The translations under genes and the position numbers were made by a program. Shown here in pieces: positions 6,393 to 8,422 of a stretch of DNA of 8,422 nt. The DNA is taken from positions 1 to 8,422 of the forward strand of contig JAEDKB010000062.1 in NCBI GenBank assembly GCA_016296045.1. The letters are read 5' to 3'. Source of the DNA: Oscillospiraceae bacterium (GTDB taxonomy: Bacteria > Bacillota > Clostridia > Oscillospirales > Oscillospiraceae). Each line of letters opens with the position of its first letter. The first letter of the stretch is position 1. The notes beneath the pieces are model-generated. The model saw only the letters and a list, made by a program, of their open reading frames with translations. It was not told the DNA's origin and did not search any database.

Positions 6393-7520
6393 TCATGATT
6401 CGGAGCTTCCCCGGTCTGAAAAGAGTTTTTTGCAGATCCGTGTGAAAGCCGTAACCTCCTGCGGCGTATTGAAGTCGGAAAAGCTGACGCGAATTGTGCC
6501 GCTGTCAAGTGTACCGGCTGATTGATGCGCCAGCGGAGCACAGTGCACACCGGCACGGACTGCAACAGCATATCGTGACAGCTTCTGTGCGGCTTCTTCG
6601 CAATCCACGCCATCGACGATAAATGAGACAACACCGCTCTGCGCTTGCCCGAAAAACGGTCGGATACGCGGCAGGAAAGAAAGCTGCCTGTGCAAAAGCT
6701 CGACCAGTCTCTGTTCCTTTTGCAGAATTTTTTCCGGAGTACGCATACGCACATACCGCAAGCCTGCGGCAAGCCCCGCAATTCCCGGAACATTATGCGT
6801 CCCCGCCTCCAGACGATCCGGAAGAAAGTCCGGCATATCCTGCTCGATAGAAGCGCTGCCCGTGCCGCCGAACAGCAACGGTTCCGCGCCGTCGGCACAG
6901 AGCAGCAGCCCTGTCCCCTGCGGACCGTAGAGCCCTTTGTGACCGGGCATGGCGATAAACCTTGCACCCGTTTGACGAAGCGAAACCGGAAGAGTTCCTG
7001 CCGCCTGCGAAGCGTCAATAATCAACGGAACATCGTATAATCGACACAGCGCCGCAATTCCATTGATCGGCAAAACATACCCGAAAACATTTGAGACATA
7101 ATTGCAAATCGCAGCGGAAGGTGCCGATTTCAAAGCATCCTCAAAGCATTCCAGCGTATCCTGCGGAGAAAACAGAACCTGACCGGCAACCCTTTGCTCC
7201 GCATGAAGTGCATGGAGCGGTCTGGTTACCGCATTGTGCTCAAAACCGGATACAACGACACGTCCGCCCGTGGGCACCAGCGTCCGGATCGCAATATTCA
7301 GCCCGTGCGTTGCATTCATCGTAAAGGCAACCTGCTCCGCCTCGCAATCAAACAGCTCTGCCGCAAGCTCCCGACAGCCAAAAACCGTCTGCGCAGCATT
7401 GATTGCAGGCTGATGCCCTCCGCGTCCGACGCTGGCGCAGGTCTGCATTGCACGCTCTACCGCCGCTCTGACCGCAGGCGGCTTCTGAAAGCTCGTTGCA
7501 GCACTGTCAAAATAAATCAC
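6393..7520 (-). CDS. Cysteine desulfurase-like aminotransferase class V enzyme
   Basis: A 375-residue PLP-dependent enzyme of the NifS/SufS/Csd type, expected to take sulfur (or selenium) from cysteine (or selenocysteine) and pass it on as a persulfide. The fold-type I landmarks are present: N-terminal IYFDSAATSFQKP, ATHGLN at 70-75, FEHNA at 93-97, the PLP-contact aspartate D169 (IIDASQ) and the Schiff-base lysine K195 in MPGHKGLYGPQGTG. C327 in RAGVHCAPLAH occupies the position of the catalytic cysteine, supporting desulfurase rather than plain aminotransferase activity. The exact subfamily is unclear. Translation starts with GTG at 7520, which overlaps the DUF3343 stop as GTGA; AGGAGG at 7528-7533 gives 7-nt spacing. 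The DUF3343 neighbour is a likely sulfur/selenium acceptor. Length is in the normal range and no motif is broken. Confidence 0.9.
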   Translation of the reverse strand: MIYFDSAATSFQKPPAVRAAVERAMQTCASVGRGGHQPAINAAQTVFGCRELAAELFDCEAEQVAFTMNATHGLNIAIRTLVPTGGRVVVSGFEHNAVTRPLHALHAEQRVAGQVLFSPQDTLECFEDALKSAPSAAICNYVSNVFGYVLPINGIAALCRLYDVPLIIDASQAAGTLPVSLRQTGARFIAMPGHKGLYGPQGTGLLLCADGAEPLLFGGTGSASIEQDMPDFLPDRLEAGTHNVPGIAGLAAGLRYVRMRTPEKILQKEQRLVELLHRQLSFLPRIRPFFGQAQSGVVSFIVDGVDCEEAAQKLSRYAVAVRAGVHCAPLAHQSAGTLDSGTIRVSFSDFNTPQEVTAFTRICKKLFSDRGSSES

Positions 7521-7771
7521 AGCGTAACCTCCTGCCAGTGTTCGCCCGGCTTTCTCCGGAACAAATGCTTATAGGCAATTTCTTCCTGTGCAAACACCTG
7601 CTGCGCCTCCTGCAGCAGCCGCTCCTTAACGCGCAGGCTGTAACCGCAGCCCATCTGTCGGAGTTCTGCAGGCGTTCTGACCATCAGAGTCGTAATTCCC
7701 GCCCGCTCCAGTGCACGGCTTGCCTGTGTTGCCGCAGTCACAGAGCGAAAGGTAAAGAAATAATCATACAT
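7517..7771 (-). CDS. DUF3343 protein, putative sulfur/selenium carrier
   Basis: An 84-residue small protein of the DUF3343 family, described in family databases as putative Se/S carrier-like. It starts MYDYFFTFRSVTAATQASRA, has the internal segment TPAELRQMGCGYSLRVKE, and has one cysteine, C42, in the conserved MGCG context, which would be the persulfide or selenide carrier site. No other cysteine, signal peptide or membrane helix is seen. The ATG at 7771 is preceded by AGGGGGAG at 7779-7786. The stop overlaps the GTG of the desulfurase-like gene, so the two are translationally coupled and probably act together: the enzyme loads the carrier. The carrier role is inferred from family and neighbourhood, and no acceptor pathway is visible here. 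Confidence 0.85.
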   Translation of the reverse strand: MYDYFFTFRSVTAATQASRALERAGITTLMVRTPAELRQMGCGYSLRVKERLLQEAQQVFAQEEIAYKHLFRRKPGEHWQEVTL

Positions 7772-7790
7772 GGAAGCACTCCCCCTTCCA
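7771..7790 (-). promoter_or_regulatory. Hairpin presenting the Shine-Dalgarno of the DUF3343 gene
   Basis: On the minus strand TGGAAG (7790-7785) pairs perfectly with CTTCCA (7776-7771), leaving the eight-base loop GGGGAGTG, which holds most of the Shine-Dalgarno. The last stem base is the A of the start codon. The stem is short and its biological role is unproven, but a translation-control element is conceivable. Confidence 0.4.
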
Positions 7791-7834
7791 TTTCATCGTA
7801 TGATTTTCGATTCTTTTTGACACGCCCTAATACT

Positions 7835-7930
7835 GATTCTTGATGAAAAGGTTTCATCAAGAATCCCGTGTGCTACGCACACTCACATCGTGCTTAAGGC
7901 ACGCTGTGGAATCTGACGCGCCTTCGGCGC
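7835..7930. repeat. Cluster of four consecutive hairpins (palindromic intergenic element)
   Basis: Four stem-loops lie end to end. The first pairs 7835-7848 with 7852-7865, 14 perfect bp around a three-base loop. The second, GTGTGC/GCACAC, pairs 7868-7873 with 7877-7882. The third pairs CACA-CGTGC (7884-7893) with GCACG-TGTG (7899-7908) with one mismatch. The fourth, GCGCC/GGCGC, pairs 7918-7922 with 7926-7930. The end is 64 bases before the DUF3343 start. It has the look of a REP or MITE-like non-coding element, or of a structured leader RNA. Copy number cannot be seen in one window. Confidence 0.7.
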
Positions 7931-7944
7931 TATAAAAAGGTTTT

Positions 7945-7987
7945 TTAACCGTTTTATGAAATTCTGGTATAAGGCGTTAACCGTTTT
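7945..7987. repeat. Direct repeat TTAACCGTTTT, 32-base period
   Basis: TTAACCGTTTT occurs at 7945-7955 and again at 7977-7987. On the minus strand, upstream of the DUF3343 gene, both read AAAACGGTTAA, separated by 21 bases. The spacing is about three helical turns, so a regulator could bind both on one DNA face. This could equally be chance in AT-rich DNA. Confidence 0.45.
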
Positions 7988-8085
7988 TGCGGCGACATCT
8001 GAAAGGATCGGATCGAAAGCCGTAATCATTTTTTCGAAATGATATCTCGTAAATATTCGTTTCGACCGCTGATTTCGGGCAACAT

Positions 8086-8114
8086 TTCAGAAAAAATTTG
8101 CAACTTAATATAAT
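8086..8114 (+). promoter_or_regulatory. Possible plus-strand promoter
   Basis: A perfect -10 TATAAT at 8109-8114 follows TTCAGA (8086-8091, four of six matches to TTGACA) at 17-nt spacing. The surrounding stretch is very AT-rich, so chance matches are likely. Its interest is that a plus-strand terminator-like hairpin lies about 100 bases downstream. Confidence 0.3.
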
Positions 8115-8213
8115 CTTAATTTTTTTTAGGTTATATTTTTAATATTTCCCGGATATTATGTAACTGTAAACAACAAATCTCTTTTTCATTTTCCCCTCTA
8201 TTCTATATGGATT

Positions 8214-8250
8214 CCGCAGGTAAGCCAGCCACTTACCTGCGGTTTTCTTC
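8214..8250 (+). terminator. Intrinsic terminator, plus strand
   Basis: CCGCAGGTAAG (8214-8224) pairs perfectly with CTTACCTGCGG (8232-8242) around a seven-base loop, followed by TTTTCTTC (8243-8250). The T-run is on the plus-strand side only, so it would end rightward transcripts. No rightward gene precedes it in the window, so it may end a small RNA or be a remnant. Confidence 0.65.
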
Positions 8251-8291
8251 TGTCCGAATCATTACCACATTCCATACCGTGCTTCTCTCTG

Positions 8292-8352
8292 TGCAAGAGG
8301 ATTCTTTGGCTGTAAGAGGATTCTTCGGTCGCTGCGCTCCCTCAGAACGACA
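8292..8352. repeat. Tandem 19-mer and dispersed-type repeat segment
   Basis: TGCAAGAGGATTCTTTGGC (8292-8310) is followed directly by TGTAAGAGGATTCTTCGGT (8311-8329), identical at 16 of 19 positions. The second copy runs into CGCTGCGCTCCCTCAGAACG (8330-8349). The segment GATTCTTCGG...CGCTGCGCTCCCTCAGAACGACA resembles a repeat I recall from intergenic DNA in many bacteria; read on the minus strand its core is of the kind GTCATTCTGAGCG...GAAGAATC. This is recollection, not a search result. Confidence 0.5.
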
Positions 8353-8392
8353 TAGAAGAAGACTGCCGCAAAACAATAATTTTGCGGCAGTC
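8353..8392 (-). terminator. Likely terminator of a minus-strand gene beyond the window
   Basis: GACTGCCGCAAAA (8361-8373) pairs perfectly with TTTTGCGGCAGTC (8380-8392), a 13-bp stem with a six-base loop. On the minus strand it is followed by TTCTTCTATG, a pyrimidine-rich but imperfect T-tract; on the plus strand CCTGAAC follows, which is not T-rich. This favours termination of leftward transcription entering from beyond position 8422. The gene itself is not in the window. Confidence 0.65.
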
Positions 8393-8422
8393 CCTGAACA
8401 TATTTCGGATTCGTTCTAAAAT

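Larger units (their letters stand above)
7772..8422. other. Gene-free 650-bp region rich in hairpins and repeats
   Basis: I see no credible protein gene here. The one open frame of 70 codons on the plus strand (8207-8419) runs through the terminator-like hairpins and repeat and has no good ribosome binding site. From low to high coordinate the region holds a four-hairpin cluster (7835-7930), two direct copies of TTAACCGTTTT (7945 and 7977), a short hairpin ATCATTT/AAATGAT (8025-8043), a strongly AT-rich stretch (about 8091-8160), a plus-strand terminator-like hairpin (8214-8250), a tandem and dispersed repeat segment (8292-8352) and a second hairpin (8361-8392). No minus-strand promoter for the DUF3343 gene stands out. 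Confidence 0.7.

Noticed and set aside
6167..7018. Upstream extension of the cdaA frame to give a 577-residue protein
   Set aside because: The added part is Arg/Ser/Cys-rich, overlaps the desulfurase-like gene in another frame, and crosses the promoter; the internal ATG at 6166 has a good Shine-Dalgarno and family-like start.
7835..7930. CRISPR array
   Set aside because: The hairpins differ from one another in sequence and length and there are no identical repeats separated by unique spacers.
7931..7952. Terminator-like GGTTAAAAAACC followed by TTTTTA on the minus strand
   Set aside because: The stem is only four base pairs and A/T-rich; it would be unstable.
8207..8419. Plus-strand open frame of 70 codons
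   Set aside because: It runs through the terminator-like hairpins and the repeat segment, has no Shine-Dalgarno, and the translation shows no recognisable family feature.

Overview
The window reads as chromosomal DNA from an anaerobic Firmicute, most likely class Clostridia and an Oscillospirales/Ruminococcaceae-type lineage. The evidence is the block yicC-remA-gmk-rpoZ-priA, which is typical of Firmicutes, the cdaA-cdaR pair, and three lineage-flavoured proteins: a DUF5685-type protein, a J-domain protein with a Cys-rich tail, and a DUF3343 protein beside a cysteine desulfurase-like enzyme. The lineage call is inferred from gene content, not from a database search. All recognisable genes lie on the minus strand, so transcription runs from high to low coordinates.

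Region 1 (8422-7772) is about 650 bp with no credible gene. It holds a perfect 13-bp hairpin that probably terminates a minus-strand gene beyond the window, a dispersed-repeat-like segment, a plus-strand terminator-like hairpin, an AT-rich stretch, and a cluster of four hairpins just before the first gene. Region 2 (7771-6393) is a two-gene unit: a DUF3343 putative sulfur/selenium carrier, then a PLP-dependent cysteine desulfurase-like enzyme coupled by a GTGA overlap. Region 3 (6392-6167) is a spacer with a long inverted repeat and a good sigma-A-type promoter for cdaA.

Region 4 (6166-1) looks like one long operon: cdaA, cdaR, an RseC-like membrane protein, a DUF5685-like protein, a J-domain/TPR protein, yicC, remA, gmk, rpoZ and the start of priA. 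Junctions are overlaps or gaps of at most 17 nt, except 56 nt before priA, and I see no convincing internal terminator.

The operon thus joins c-di-AMP synthesis (CdaA) and its membrane regulator (CdaR) to RNA processing (YicC), a DNA-binding regulator (RemA), guanylate kinase, RNA polymerase omega and the replication-restart helicase PriA. The usual third member of the c-di-AMP cluster, glmM, is absent. In its place are three consecutive genes for cysteine-rich proteins (RseC-like, DUF5685-like, J-domain protein). Their shared chemistry and very tight translational coupling make them the best candidate here for an undescribed functional module. The DUF5685-like protein also carries aspartate motifs that resemble those of squalene/phytoene synthases.
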